64,000 nt of DNA from Megaustenia siamemsis (lineage: Eukaryota > Mollusca > Gastropoda > Stylommatophora > Ariophantidae), in the NCBI GenBank assembly GCA_032433765.1, contig JAVIAB010000092.1, forward strand, positions 64,731,666-64,795,665, written 5' to 3'. Both the position numbers and the translations under genes were made by a program. Shown here piece by piece: positions 35,057-46,299 of this stretch. How positions within the stretch are numbered: position 1 is the first letter of the stretch; every line of letters starts with the position of its first letter. The notes under the pieces are model-generated. The model was not told the DNA's origin, made no database searches, and was given only the letters and a program-made list of their open reading frames with translations.

Positions 35057-36795
35057 TCTGTTCCTCTTTGTCAACTATTCCTTTCACTTCTGTCCGTATT
35101 TGTATTGATAATCCTAATTCCTCTGTCCTGAGTCTGTTCTGGTATGGGCAGTAGGGGGTTAACAACTCTTGGCATGTCTGGTGTTTATCTACAAATATGC
35201 TTGCCTTGGTGGATAAAACTGCTTTTCTTATGTCGTCCCAATGCAAGATTTTGGAATCGGTCCTTCATTGGATGTCTCGGTATACATGAAAATTTGTTTA
35301 CCTGTATCAGCATCTTTGTGTCCCTCCGTTCTCTCAGTGCTGGCATCCTCTACAATTTCTCCATCTCCAATATTGGTGTTGGTTTAATTGCTCCTGTGAT
35401 GACCCTAAGTGCCTGGTTTTTTACTTTATCCAGCTCTTGCATTGTGGTGTTTGATGCTGAGCACCATGCAGAGGATCCATATTCTAAATGTGGGCACACA
35501 CTCTCTTGGTAAACTTTACTGAGTATTTTCCCACTCGTACCCCATGTGGTTCCACGCAGCTTTCTTAGAATAGCCAACTTCGTCCTTGCTTTTTGAGTAG
35601 CCTTATTTATGTGCTGTTTCCAAGATAGTTTGTTATATAATGTCACTCCGAGATAAGTAGCTTATATGTCTTCTTTCACAGGCTCATTGTTTTTGTAGAT
35701 GGCTCCTGCTTTTTGTTTTGGGGAGAGAGTGAAAAGTGAAGTACTGCATTTGTCTGTATTGATGCTGATACACCATCTATTTGTCCATGAATTCAGTGCA
35801 TTCATAGCTCTTTGCAACAATTTGGAGGCCACTGTTGCATACTCCTCTGTGCACCACATTACCAAGTCATCTGCATACATTGCCACTTTGATGCCATGTG
35901 GTAGTTCAGTAACTAGGTCATTGACGTAGACTAGAAAAAGTGTTGAAGATAGTCCCCCTCCCTATGGGACGCCCTGGCCCAGTAAGACCTTCTTACTCTT
36001 GAGACCATCCAGTTACACTTTGGCTTTCCTGTTATGCAGGTATGCTTTGATCCATTTGTACATCCTGTTATTTACTCCATAATTTCTCAGTTTATTCAAA
36101 AGCCCTTCCTTCCATACCTTATCAAATGTTTTTTTTTTAGGTCTATCCATGCTGCTAGTACCAGTTTCTTTTCTTGAAACTGCACCCTCAATTTTCTGGG
36201 AAAAATAGGTTATCTGATCTTCGGTAGAGTAACATTGTCTAAAGCCTGCTTGCTGTGGGACAATGAGGCTTTCACTTTCCTGGTACCACTGCAGTCTGAT
36301 ATTGATTATACGTTCCATTGTTTTACACAAACAGCTTGTAAGGCTGATTGGTCTATAGCTGGATGTCGTTGAACCATCTTTTCCTGGCTTTAGTAATGGT
36401 ATCATAATTGCTTCTCTCCATGCCTGTGGCACTCTACCTGTGGTCCAGCAATTGTTGTAGATCTGCAGTAGTTTTGTTTTAGCTGCATTTCCCAAGTTCT
36501 TAATCATTTCATTGGACACTCCATCCCTGCCTGGTGACTTTTTCATTTTTAATTTGCATATTGCCAGCTCCAGCTCTCTTTGTGTAATGGGTATTTCCAT
36601 GACTTCATGTGCGGTCTCTTCTTGTATTGTATTTTGTTGTTTTAAACGGGTCTCTTGTCGTTTCTCTAGGCTAATTTCAATATTATTGTCATTTGCAAAG
36701 GAGTCTGCAAAGTGATATGCTGCATACTTACCTGTTAGAATGTTTCCATCCTTCTTCAGTGTAATTTTGGTGTTCCTTTCTGTACCCCCCATCAT
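35057..36795 (-). pseudogene. LINE reverse transcriptase, several frame breaks
   Basis: The 260-codon piece (36,795-36,013) shows 'KMKKSPGRDGVSNEMIKNLG', 'SYRPISLTSCLCKTMERII' and 'QAGFRQCYSTEDQI'. Its first catalytic block is damaged ('KKKTFDKVWKEGLLNKL'). After a break, 'MAMYADDLVMWC' (35,886-35,662) carries the YADD active site. 'LSWKQHINKATQKARTKL' with 'CPHLEYGSSAW' (35,646-35,350) is the thumb. A further piece (35,246-35,057) leads to the insertion. Loss of frame makes it non-functional. Confidence 0.87.
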
Positions 36796-37249
36796 TCAGC
36801 TGTTTTACAAGCTTCCACACTTTTCTTGTGTCTCGTTCAAGATTCAAGGACTCTGTTTTCTCTTTCCAACTTCTCCGTCTGGCTTGTAGTTTAGCCCGTT
36901 GAAATTTGGCTTTAGCATGCTGGTAGTTATTGTGGTGTTCTTGGCAAGGGTTATTTTCTGATTGCTTTCGAGATATTTCAATGTCATTGTGCAGTTGCTC
37001 TAGTTCACTACTCCAGTATGGTTTGTAGTGTTTCCGTGCCCCTCTAGGTATTGTTTCACTAGCAGCTTGTATTATTAGTGTACTGAATTCATCAACTATC
37101 TTGTTGATGTCTCTGTATTTAGATCTTTAGTCAGTACACTGATGCGATGTTGATACATTTTCCAGTCTGCCGTTTTGTAATTCCATCTGGAGAGAGTGCT
37201 GCTCTCCCTGACAGCCTCATTTTGCACCACTAAAAAGACTGGTCGGTGG

Positions 37250-37669
37250 TCACTGCCTCCAAGTTGTTTCCGAACAATACGTATGATATTCCAATCCTGG
37301 TCTGGTGAATGGAAAGCAAGTTCTGGTGCAGATCTGGTATACCCATGATCTGGAATAGAATGTTGGTGGATCTGTTGTCTGGTTTAGCAGTATAAGCCCA
37401 TTGTCATCCTGCCGATTTCCAAGTTCCTCACCTCTCTTGTCCATATGTTCATAGCCCCAGCTCTGTGAATGGCTGTTAAAGTCTCCACATACAATTATTA
37501 TTTCTTTTAATGGAAGTATATCTAGTGCTAGTGGGCGGTCGCTCGGACAGTAGTAGTTAAATAGATGAAAGTCTGCATTTCCTGTCCTGAGGTGGAGTAT
37601 TTGATATTCCGCCCCATCCATATATACTTCAAGCTGACATGCATTGATATTGTTCTTTACAAGTGTCAA
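37250..37669 (-). pseudogene. LINE endonuclease, partial
   Basis: The minus strand shows 'YYCPSDRPLALD', then 'IIVCGDFNSHSQSWGYE' and 'GLILLNQTTDPPTFYSR', the central blocks of the AP-type endonuclease of RNase-H-bearing LINEs. The N-terminal third is absent and the C-terminal part ('GYTRSAPEL' type) lies in another frame. Confidence 0.8.
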
Positions 37670-37721
37670 TATTCTGCCCTTTTGTTTTTTTTTCTGTCAG
37701 ATCGGTAACACTGGTATCCCC

Positions 37722-38130
37722 TATTCTTCAAGGCTATGTCGTCGTTTAAACGGGTACTTATGGAAGTGCAACATGGACAGTATACAAACAAATGAAGAAA
37801 AAAACGATTCAAGGCTACAGGGATAGATTTCTCAGAAGAGTGTTGGGATTTCATTGGATAAGCAAAAAGACCAACGAGAATATTTTCAAAAATGCCAACA
37901 CAAAATGAGTACCTTGGACATTTTTCGAACAAATCATATGAAGACGATAATTGGAATACTTGGTTATAACTGACAAAATACAAGGAACAAAAGATAGAGA
38001 GGACAAAGAGAGACGATACTAAACAGCTTGGTGTTGTCGAACAGTCAATAAAAGAATTGATACAAGAAGCTGAGGACAGAACTGTGGAAGGATATGATCA
38101 ACTACACCAACCGGCATGGCACATGAGGAT
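37722..38130 (+). pseudogene. RTE-like LINE C-terminal fragment
   Basis: Plus-strand reading with several stops: 'YGSATWTVYKQMKK', 'FLRRVLGFHWISKKTNENIFKN', 'NTWL' and 'LIQEAEDRTVEGYDQLHQPAWHMRMIM'. It matches the layout of the 60,868-61,232 fragment ('FLRRMLKVP...KKNNEE'). It begins exactly where the minus-strand LINE stops, so two truncated elements abut near 37,700. Confidence 0.65.
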
Positions 38131-38226
38131 GATAATGAAGATATTGGCTTATAATTCTATTCATATACATGTTTACGAAGCAGGGCACATGGCGTGTTTA
38201 AAAATAACTTTGGAAGCACATAATTA

Positions 38227-40340
38227 TAGCTTGTTTCATAACTCGTGCCCAACTTTTAAAATCGATAGCTTTTTAACCGCTTGTTGTAAGTTGTTCAAAA
38301 TTTGCATGTAAAGTTATAATGACTAGAACCCAACAGGAAATTAATTTCATTAAAAAAAAAACATTTGGTTATTATTGTTGCTTATTTGATTTATATAAAT
38401 TTATAACGACCCATTGATGTAGTCAAAACTTAATGTTTACAGTATTTTAAGTTAAAAATGGCGAGTAAAAATCCATACACATTAAAATTGACGTGTTTGC
38501 ACGCTTTTACCGTGGTTTTTTGACACAATTAGACACTTGTAAAAAACACGAGAAATTGTGTGTTCCATTTCCGTTCATTCATAGGTGAAGACGTGGAACG
38601 ATAACATTTATCATGAGTCTTAAAATGAAATTCTGCAGTTTACAAAACATCGCAATAAAAATGTATGACTATTTTTGCAAAGAGGTTAAACGAGGAAGAT
38701 TATTTCATTCTTTAGAAAACCCTGAGAATAGGACAAGACACATTTTGGATTTATCTAAACGGTCATTTAATCGCTGGATTCAAGCACGTGACCGTCAATG
38801 TTCAAAATATACAAAATCCCAAGGACGAGCAAAAATGTTGGATAATTTCGACAGTGAACTTATTAGAAGTGAAATTCGCAAAATGTTGGGTATGAATGAA
38901 ACTGTTACAATAAGAAAATTAAAAGTATCGCTGAAAAAGAACAACAGTATTGAAATATCAAAGTCTACATTATGGAGGAATGTGAGAGCTGCAGGCTTTA
39001 CATTCAGAAAGTATTCCAATGGACGAAACATCATCTGTGAGAAGCCACATATAGTAGTCATGAGAAGCAAGTACTTACGTGAAGTAAAAGAGGTGCGCAA
39101 GCAAGGTTATGATATTGTGTACTTGGATGAAACATGGATCAATGCTCACCACACTAACCAAAGGGAATGGCAGTCATCAGATGGAAAGATTAAGAGATTA
39201 ATACCTAGCAGCAAAGGACAGCGCTTGATGATTGCTCATGCAGGTAGTCGACAACATGGACTAATACAGAATGCAGAGCTCATTTTTCTTTCAAAATACA
39301 TAGACAATCGGGATTATCACTCTGAGATGAATGGTCACATATTTAGACATTGGATTGAAAATTCTGTTCTCCCATCACTAGATCGACCATCTTGCCTAAT
39401 AATGGACAATGCAGCGTACCACAACATTGTTGCACTTGAAGATAAAGTCCCGACGTCATCCAGTACAAAAGATGCTATTAAGATATGTCTCACAAAGGAG
39501 CACATACAATTTAATAACATGTACTTAAAACCTCAATTACTATCTCTAGTAAAGCAAAAACAAAGGACACAGATTTTTCAAATAGATGAAATTATCCAAG
39601 AGCACGGTCATATAAGTTTGAGGCTGCCACCTTACCATGCTCATTTAAATCCAATAGAACTAATCTGGGCAAAATTAAAAGGACAAGTAGCAGATGAAAA
39701 TACAACATTCAAAATATGCGATGTAAAGAATCTTGCTAATCTCACTTTATTAAATATAGACAAAGATTATTGGGCTAAATGAGAAGACCACGTCTTAAAA
39801 CAGGAAGAGGAATATTGGAAAAATGATGGTTTGTGGAATGTTCAACCCCAAACAGTTATTAATCTTTTAGACTCGTCTGATTCAGAATGAAAGTATATAG
39901 CCCCCACAATGTTGGCCCCTATATTACCTTAAATTAGTTCAACAAACGGTCCTTATCAGGACCACACAACTATGAAAATTGGACATACAGGTATACCTTG
40001 ATATTATCGTCCGTCCTCGAACTGAGAAGACAATAATTCTCCTGGTGTTTTGTCTAATTAGGTTATTTCCCCATTACGGCCACGCCTTTACCTAGTGAAA
40101 ATTAATCATAGACCAGCAACTACGGTAATTTCTATTATTTAGGGGTTCACAATTTACAATTTTGACAAACATCAAAGAAATTCGCCGCTTTAAGAAAACT
40201 GCAGCTGCAAGATATTTGTTAAATATACATTTAAAGGGTCTTTTGAATTCTAATAACATTTGGAAAATTTCAACAGTTTTTAACAAACGGTTACTGAGTA
40301 ATAGCGTTTTGAAGTTGGGCACGTGATTTTAAACGAGCTA
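38227..40340 (+). mobile_element. Tc1/mariner-type DNA transposon, copy 2 (about 2.11 kb)
   Basis: Imperfect inverted repeats of about 35 bp: TAGCTTGTTTCATAACTCG at 38,227 and its partner ending at 40,340 (AAACGAGCTA), with roughly 80% pairing. TA precedes the left end; the right flank is CA, so the duplication is no longer exact. The transposase is on the plus strand. The block AATTCGCCGCTTTAAGAAAA (about 40,180) is shared in inverted form with copy 1 near 4,205. The ends differ from those of copy 1, so the two belong to related subfamilies. Confidence 0.78.
38613..39890 (+). pseudogene. DDE transposase (D-D-E, long spacer), late nonsense codon
   Basis: The gene is open for 389 codons, then has a TGA at codon 390 (39,780-39,782) where copy 1 has cysteine. 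The same frame then runs on through 'EDHVLKQEEEYW' to 'DSSDSE' and a stop at 39,888-39,890, giving 425 residues. Residues 1-130 are the presumed DNA-binding part. Catalytic residues are D172 ('YLDETW'), D265 ('LIMDNAAYH') and E349 ('LNPIELIW'), with 83 residues between the last two. It is very similar to copy 1 along its whole length. Loss of the last 36 residues may or may not abolish activity; the catalytic core itself is intact. Confidence 0.9.
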
Positions 40341-40890
40341 CAGTGTTTGGTGCTTATTTTAGATTCAGCTGCTTTTGCGCATTTGTCTGATTATTCCATT
40401 GATTTGTTAGGAAGTCTGTGGATTTCCTGTCCCCAAAAGGTTTATTCCCTTTTGCAATAATTGCACATGCTAAACATTTCGATAAGGGAAGGTTTATCAG
40501 AAATGATGTCTTGATATATTGTCAGACAACTGCATACAATATGTTTTTCTTCAGATTTTAGTTGTCAACTGTTATGTGACCTGCTGAAACGTCAAAATTT
40601 GACCTATATTGTTTTATCATCGATAAGATTATTGAAGTGACGTAACTTAGTAAATTTACTCAGTTATAAGAAAGCTTCTTTACCGCTAAAAGTCTGAGTA
40701 GAACTGAGTATGTCTCGGATGCAGGGCAAGGGCCGTGTCTGTAAACAAGTGTGGCCTACATGGAGTCTTTATGTTCAAGGTAAATGTTAGCTGGGGTATG
40801 CCAACAAAAATGAAAGAATACCACTTAGTTAGATTTAAAAAAAAAAAAACGATGCAGCGAACCAATAAAAATTACTAAGGTAACCCCCTA
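40341..40890. other. Intergenic, no recognised feature
   Basis: AT-rich; no motif-bearing ORF on either strand. Confidence 0.5.
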
Positions 40891-40892
40891 TA

Positions 40893-41015
40893 ATGATGAT
40901 GGGGAAGACATGGAATGATCTTAAAAGAATGGCAAAAAATAGAACGACTTGGAAAGTGTTTGTTGAAGACCTATGCTCCACTGGGAGCTAAAAAGGTAGA
41001 AGAAGAAGAGCCCCC
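40893..41015 (+). pseudogene. LINE extreme C-terminus
   Basis: 'MMGKTWNDLKRMAKNRTTW' followed by 'KVFVEDLCSTGS' and a stop, then a run of AAG/AGA triplets. This is the C-terminal end of an RTE-like LINE ORF. A decayed relative lies at 8,058-8,215 on the other strand. Confidence 0.72.
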
Positions 41016-41640
41016 ATAAGGCGACGAGGCCAACAAACAAGACATCATCGGATCTAAAAGTGACCAGTGACACACAGCTGACAGCTTGCGTCTGGATTAG
41101 TGGAGCAAAACAGATTAAGCTCATATTTCATCTCCCCATGGTGGCTGTGGAAACAGACTAATCAGTCTAGCCAAGGGAATAACGATCAAAAGGGGAAAGC
41201 AACCGGGTATCTAATAATGTCACGATGAAGTCGGATGCGTTTGGGCAAAAGACGCAAATGTCGTAGCTTGCTATAAACTATAGCGTAACGCAGAACGTAA
41301 CGTCTTTTTTTTTTTAAAGCGATCGAATGGGGGGTAATAGGCGAGCGAAAGTAAACAACAACACCAGTAATTCAACGACTAAGTCCCATCAATGAATCAT
41401 CATTTCATATCAAATATTACACAAACATTGAATTTAGCTCTCAAACTCCTAATAATAGATCTGTTTTTATTCAGATACTTTCCACAACTTCTATTTCCCT
41501 AATCAAGCTGGCTGCAAATATACTGATGTGGGAGAGAAGAGAAATAAGCTATGACATGTCGCAGATGTTGTGTGTTATGATTATGGTATTAGTGCCCGTA
41601 TTTTTGTTGACCGTTAGCATATTTTTAAGGCGATATGGTC
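41016..41640. other. Intergenic, no recognised feature
   Basis: Moderate GC just after the LINE end. A basic stretch ('KGKATGYLIMS', then 'SRMRLGKRRKCRSL', with a stop between) is readable near 41,190-41,265, but I cannot assign it. Confidence 0.4.
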
Positions 41641-41654
41641 AGAACTAGAACATT

Positions 41655-42069
41655 CCGTATATGATCATCATGTGCCATACCGGTTGGCGTAGGCGATCAT
41701 GTCCTTCCACAATCTTCTATCTACAGTGCATCTTATCAGTTCTGTTGTTGACTGTTTTCCATGCAACGACACCAGGCTATCCAGTATTTTCTTTCTTTGT
41801 CGTCCGCGATATCTCTTTCCTTTTATTTTGCCAGTTGTAACTAAGTATTCCAACTTTCCTCTTCTCATGATGTGCCCGAAAAATGTTGATTGTTTCTTTC
41901 TGATGTTTTTTAGGAGCTCCCTTTTTGTGTTAGCCTCATTGAGAATTTCCTCATTGGTCTTTTTGGCTTTCCTGGGAACTTTCAACATTCTTCTGAGAAA
42001 TTCAAACTCTCTGACCTCTAATCGTCGTTTTCCGTATAGCTTTTCCAAAAAGAGTTCTTTGGTACCCAT
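41655..42069 (-). pseudogene. RTE-like LINE C-terminal region
   Basis: A 133-codon open stretch on the minus strand: 'FLRRMLKVPRKAKKTNEEIL', 'FFGHIMRRGKLEYLVTTGK', 'RGRQRKKILDSL', 'QSTTELIRCTVDRRLW' and 'KDMIAYANRYGT'. It is very close to 60,868-61,232. The 5' boundary is abrupt, at the SINE-core satellite that starts at 42,064. The 3' end with the ATG-type tail is near 41,660. No polymerase domain remains. Confidence 0.82.
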
Positions 42070-42514
42070 TTAAAAGCTGGGTGAGCTCACCCATTTAAAA
42101 GCTGGGTGAGCTCACCCATTTAAAAGCTGGGTGAGCTCACCCATTTAAAAGCTGGGTGAGCTCACCCATTTAAAAGCTGGGTGAGCTCACCCATTTAAAA
42201 GCTGGGTGAGCTCACCCATTTAAAAGCTGGGTGAGCTCACCCATTTAAAAGCTGGGTGAGCTCACCCATTTAAAAGCTGGGTGAGCTCACCCATTTAAAA
42301 GCTGGGTGAGCTCACCCATTTAAAAGCTGGGTGAGCTCACCCATTTAAAAGCTGGGTGAGCTCACCCATTTAAAAGCTGGGTGAGCTCACCCATTTAAAA
42401 GCTGGGTGAGCTCACCCATTTAAAAGCTGGGTGAGCTCACCCATTTAAAAGCTGGGTGAGCTCACCCATTTAAAAGCTGGGTGAGCTCACCCATTTAAAA
42501 GCTGGGTGAGCTCA
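42064..42514 (+). repeat. 25-bp satellite grown from a SINE core, 18 copies
   Basis: The unit CACCCATTTAAAAGC plus TGGGTGAGCT is repeated with no variation that I can see. It corresponds to the SINE core (ACCCAGCCTTAAATGGGTACC) in reverse. The left edge still reads GGTACCCATTT and the right edge GTGAGCTCAGAAGTCGG, as in a SINE. Each junction is a perfect 16-bp palindrome, TGGGTGAGCTCACCCA, with a GAGCTC site. Confidence 0.96.
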
Positions 42515-42519
42515 GAAGT

Positions 42520-42606
42520 CGGTTGGTCGGGAAAATCGAACCAGATTTCCTGTCTTCAGCAGGCAAGTTCAACATGCTGTGCTCTACCATTGCTACTTTA
42601 GAGCTA
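42520..42606 (-). mobile_element. tRNA-like SINE head of a different family
   Basis: Minus strand: TAGCAATGGTAGAGC (A box region) and GGTTCGATTTTCCC (B box), with an anticodon-arm-like part between. The head differs from SINE family 1 but is followed by the same core block (here amplified). This suggests a second SINE family sharing that core. Confidence 0.6.
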
Positions 42607-42774
42607 TCTTGACTGCAACTTGCAGAACCCTTACGTAAGATTTATAACCTCGTTCTTAAATTTAAGCTATTTATACATGCATACACTACACTATACACAC
42701 ACGTGCACACCAAGCACTAACACTCAAGTTTGTCGATAGGGAAGAGAAAGACGGGAAATCGCCTCCACACTGCA

Positions 42775-44215
42775 AAACTAACTCGATCAAATCTCTACCT
42801 GGTGTGGTGTATCAGGTGCCTTGGTTAATCTTAATAAAACATCAGTTGCATTGTTCTCCCTTAGCAACCATATCATTAAAACGGAAACACCGGTGATGCG
42901 AATGGGAGCTGGTGAGGTGACCTGGGACAGGTTGATGCCGTACATTGGAGTTAAGTTTGATCGCAGCCTGTGTTTTCTGGACCAAATTGACCATGTGATA
43001 ACAAAATCCCCCAAAGGATTAGCCCCCTTGAAGATCATGGCAGCTGCCAACATCGAGCAGAGGCTACTTACCCTTCTGTTCCAGGGACTAGTTCTCGCAC
43101 CAATCGAGTACGCTCTGGCTATTCTTTCTGTCAATACGACGTAAATTGACAGGCTGGAGAAAATACAGAACGAAGATACGCACATTATCTTGGAGTGTAC
43201 GAGGGACACTGCCTGTGTAGCAATGAGGTATCTTCTGACTTTCCAACCATGGATGACAGAATAAAGATCTGGAGGGCACGAGCATACCTGAAGATAAGTG
43301 CAGATAAAATAAAGAACATCCATTGCAACACGAGCTCAACACAGGGGAAAGCGCCAGGCTACAAAGAGGTAAATCATGGGTGGGGCGAGCAGATGGTGTC
43401 ATCAAACAGGTCTGTGGGTTTAACAATATCAACGCTGGCAAGTAGTGGAAGCCGGTGCCTACGTCATTCAGGGACACATTCTCGTGTATTATCACACTCA
43501 ACAGAAAATGTATGGAACAGAACTTAGTCGCGGTTATTAAGGAGGCCAACGGTCTCATCTAGGATTACAACGATGAGAATGATATAGTCATCTATACAGA
43601 CGGATCTGTAATAAGACACCAAATGAGCGCATGAGCAGAATTGCTCGGCAGTCAGAGTAATAAAAAAAGACAGTGGTGAATACGTTATGACAACGAGTAG
43701 CATGACGATGGAGGTGATAGCAGTGACCAAGACATTCATCTAGTTAGCGTCACAAGACTACATCTACCCCTGCATTCTGAGTGATTCGATGATCTTATTA
43801 AGAAAAGTGGAAGCGGGCTATGTACACATGCACTGGGTAGAGTCACTGCAGAAGTAAAGTAGCGTCACCTTTGTCTACGCCCTTGGACATGCGGGAGTAC
43901 ACGGAAATGGAGAGCGGACATGTTGGCTAACTGTTCTGTCGTTGAAGACGGGCTATCAACGGATAGGGCGGACATCATGAATTCCCTCCGAGATGTGGGA
44001 AGGACACAGGACTTCGACAACCATGAGTCCAAATCACTCCTTCGAATGAAAGAGATGGGAGTTAAGATGGGCACAGCCAGAAACGAGAAACTTAGTGGGG
44101 GTATAAAAAAAAAAACATATCAACCATCATAGAACTGGAGTCGTCAGTCGCTGGACACTGCGGGACTTGCTGAGGAGGGGATCTGAGTAAATAATGGACA
44201 TGTTCGGAGTGCAGT
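42775..44215 (+). pseudogene. LINE 3' half with thumb and RNase H, degenerate
   Basis: Plus strand, several frames. The thumb region comes first: 'NLNKTSVALFSLSNH', 'YIGVKFDRSLCFLDQID', 'IMAAANIEQRLLTLLFQG' (42,821-43,144), 'DRLEKIQNE' and 'WRARAYLKISADK'. RNase H pieces follow: 'IYTDGS' (about 43,590) and 'ADMLANCSVVEDG' (43,920), which holds the last aspartate. The C-terminus is 'FDNHESKSLLRMKEMGVKMG'. It belongs to the same family as 61,255-61,985. There are many stops, so no product is possible. Confidence 0.75.
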
Positions 44216-45155
44216 AATAATGACCAGCAAATAACTCAATAACTCAATAACTCAAATTCATTTTATCAAATCACAATATAGAAAACCTGACGGTATAGCG
44301 CCAAGTTATTATACATTCAATACAAAGCCTGCTGGCGCAGGTAATCATGTCTCTTCGCCGTTTATTTTACTACTTTAACTGTTTGTAAATTCAGCTTTTG
44401 TGCTCCTATAATGGTATACTCCTGAGCAGTCTGGTAAACTTTTTCTCTCAATTCCCTGTCTCTGCTCATCATTCTCCTCATTTTTTGTTAACAATTGTCA
44501 CGATGCGTTTCAACCACCCCCTTTATATTTTATAGCCAGTAGAGATTATAGAGAAAAATCTATTGTTGCCCTGGGGTAACTAGAAAACTCACGAAAACTG
44601 CATTTCAAAGCAACTCTGACTGGCAAATAAAAATGCTTAATCATCGCGAAATCAAGTCAAGACAAAATGGATAGTTTACACATTAACGTCCCGGAGCATA
44701 GTGTTAATGTCACTCAATAAATTTATTATTTTTCTGCAAATGACTTTATGAAATTGTGCATTTATTCTGAGATCACATGCTAAACTAATAGTATTACACC
44801 TGTGAAAGTACTTGCATATTTTATTGAAGACGTTTTTGCCTCTAGCATAGCACACATTTCTTGTTCAATAAACATAATTATTGCCTGCAGACAACTCGTT
44901 TTGCTTGCTCTAGAAGCCGTGCAATAGAAGCGTGCTGCAGTCAACTACATACAACCACATACGTGTTATCTCTGGCAACAGTTCTACTATATATTTTTAT
45001 ACCACTGAGATATGTAGCATGACTGAATTGTTTGTATGGAGTATACAACTAGGCATTTAAAATGGAATAGGTGAAATTATTATGTAAATTATGAGCTTTA
45101 AAAAAAGTTGCTCACAATTTATCTAAATAATTAATAAATTGTTACGGAAATTGGC
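44216..45155. other. Intergenic, no recognised feature
   Basis: AT-rich with no motif-bearing ORF. A short ATAACTCA repeat sits near 44,228-44,255. Confidence 0.5.
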
Positions 45156-45159
45156 TCAC

Positions 45160-45315
45160 AATACATCATCATCATCATCATTGAGTGGCGTCTCCGCATT
45201 GAAGGTTGGCTACCATGGAGCGCCATTCTGCTCTGTCTCTTCCTTTGATGGTGCAGATTATCATAGGCTGATCTGTCCATCTTTTGAAGTTATTCGTCCA
45301 TTCCATGTTAGTCTC
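45160..45315 (-). pseudogene. LINE extreme C-terminus with ATG tail
   Basis: Minus strand: 'EWTNNFKRWTDQPMIICTIK', 'GRDRAEWRSMVANLQCGDATQ', then a stop followed by ATGATGATGATG. This is a 5'-truncated insertion that kept about 150 bp. Confidence 0.72.
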
Positions 45316-45739
45316 ACCATACGCGTAAAGGAAAACAAGAGTTTATTATTATTTGTTCAAAGGAATATTCCCAAAACAAGAAAACGAAATTAATTTGTGA
45401 GTTTTATTTTTCTACAGATAAAAGTCTTGATTATTTAATCTTTTGTTATCACCAATTGCCTTTCAGCATCGGGAGAGAAAAAGTTTACGTTCTTTTGCTC
45501 CTCTGTTGACTCACCCTTATGCTGGCCATATTTCTTTGAGTAGAAAAACAGAAGAGAAATATGGATGGTAAAGACGGAACGACGGCGCTTATGCCATATT
45601 CTTTACTCACGAAAACGTTGCACGGTATAAAAAGATAAAATGCATAAACATATTGAGCTTACCATTATTTTTCACTGATAAAATCTATACATAATTTTAG
45701 GTGAAAGTAGAGGTAGAACTGTAATTCAAAAGATCGTTC

Positions 45740-46290
45740 GTGCCAGGAATAATTTGTTTTTCCGATGAAGTCATCTTACGCAACTTATGTCAGACTTACA
45801 CCACTTTATCAAGATACATTTGTGTCAAAATAACTCTGGAGGCAAAACGAGCACTCTACAATATAATCTTCATCCCAACGTTGTGCTACCAATGCCAGAC
45901 CTGGACCCTAGATGCAAGAACAATAAGAAAATTAACCTCTACAGAGATGAAATGTGTTAGACGAATGATAGGAAACAGTCTGAGAGACAAGATCAGAAAT
46001 TAAGAACTGAGAAAAAAGCTAGGAATAGCCCCGCCATATAATATATAAGGAAACAACAGATAAAATGATTTGGCCACGTGACAAGGCAGAAAGAACAAAA
46101 CACAACACAACGAGCCTTCAACAAACATTGTGAGAACACCAGACCCAAGGGCCGACCACGAAAAAGATTGATCAATGGAATATTGGAAACATAACAACAG
46201 CAGAGGCGAACAGAGGAGCAAAAGACCGCAAATTATATCTCCCCTCGACGCTGAAAGGAGGAAGGAAAGTAGAAGAAGACGAGCTAATCC
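45740..46290 (+). pseudogene. LINE C-terminal region
   Basis: The plus-strand ORF of 87 codons contains 'CVKITLEAKRALYNIIFIPT', 'CYQCQTWTLDARTIRKLTST' and 'EMKCVRRMIGNSLRDKIRN', the thumb block of a non-LTR reverse transcriptase. Broken frames follow ('DLAT', 'TPDPRAGHEKD'). It is related to 10,225-10,700 and, on the other strand, 47,120-47,400. Confidence 0.72.
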
Positions 46291-46299
46291 TCGTTGTCT

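Larger units (their letters stand above)
33160..37690 (-). mobile_element. I/jockey-like LINE with RNase H, 5'-truncated and interrupted
   Basis: The minus strand carries, in order, a partial AP-endonuclease (37,669-37,250), a linker (about 37,250-36,800), reverse transcriptase (36,795-35,350), about 300 bp of connecting region, and RNase H with a terminal Cys/His knuckle (33,985-33,282). A typical ORF2 end lies near 33,170. About 1 kb of unrelated sequence splits it at about 34,005-35,055. The endonuclease lacks its N-terminal part because the element starts abruptly near 37,690. Domain order with RNase H places it in the I/jockey group; the exact clade is open. Confidence 0.82.

Noticed and set aside
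42787..43558. Minus-strand ORFs of 178 and 156 codons
   Set aside because: They are shadows of the plus-strand LINE, whose recognisable motifs are on the other strand.
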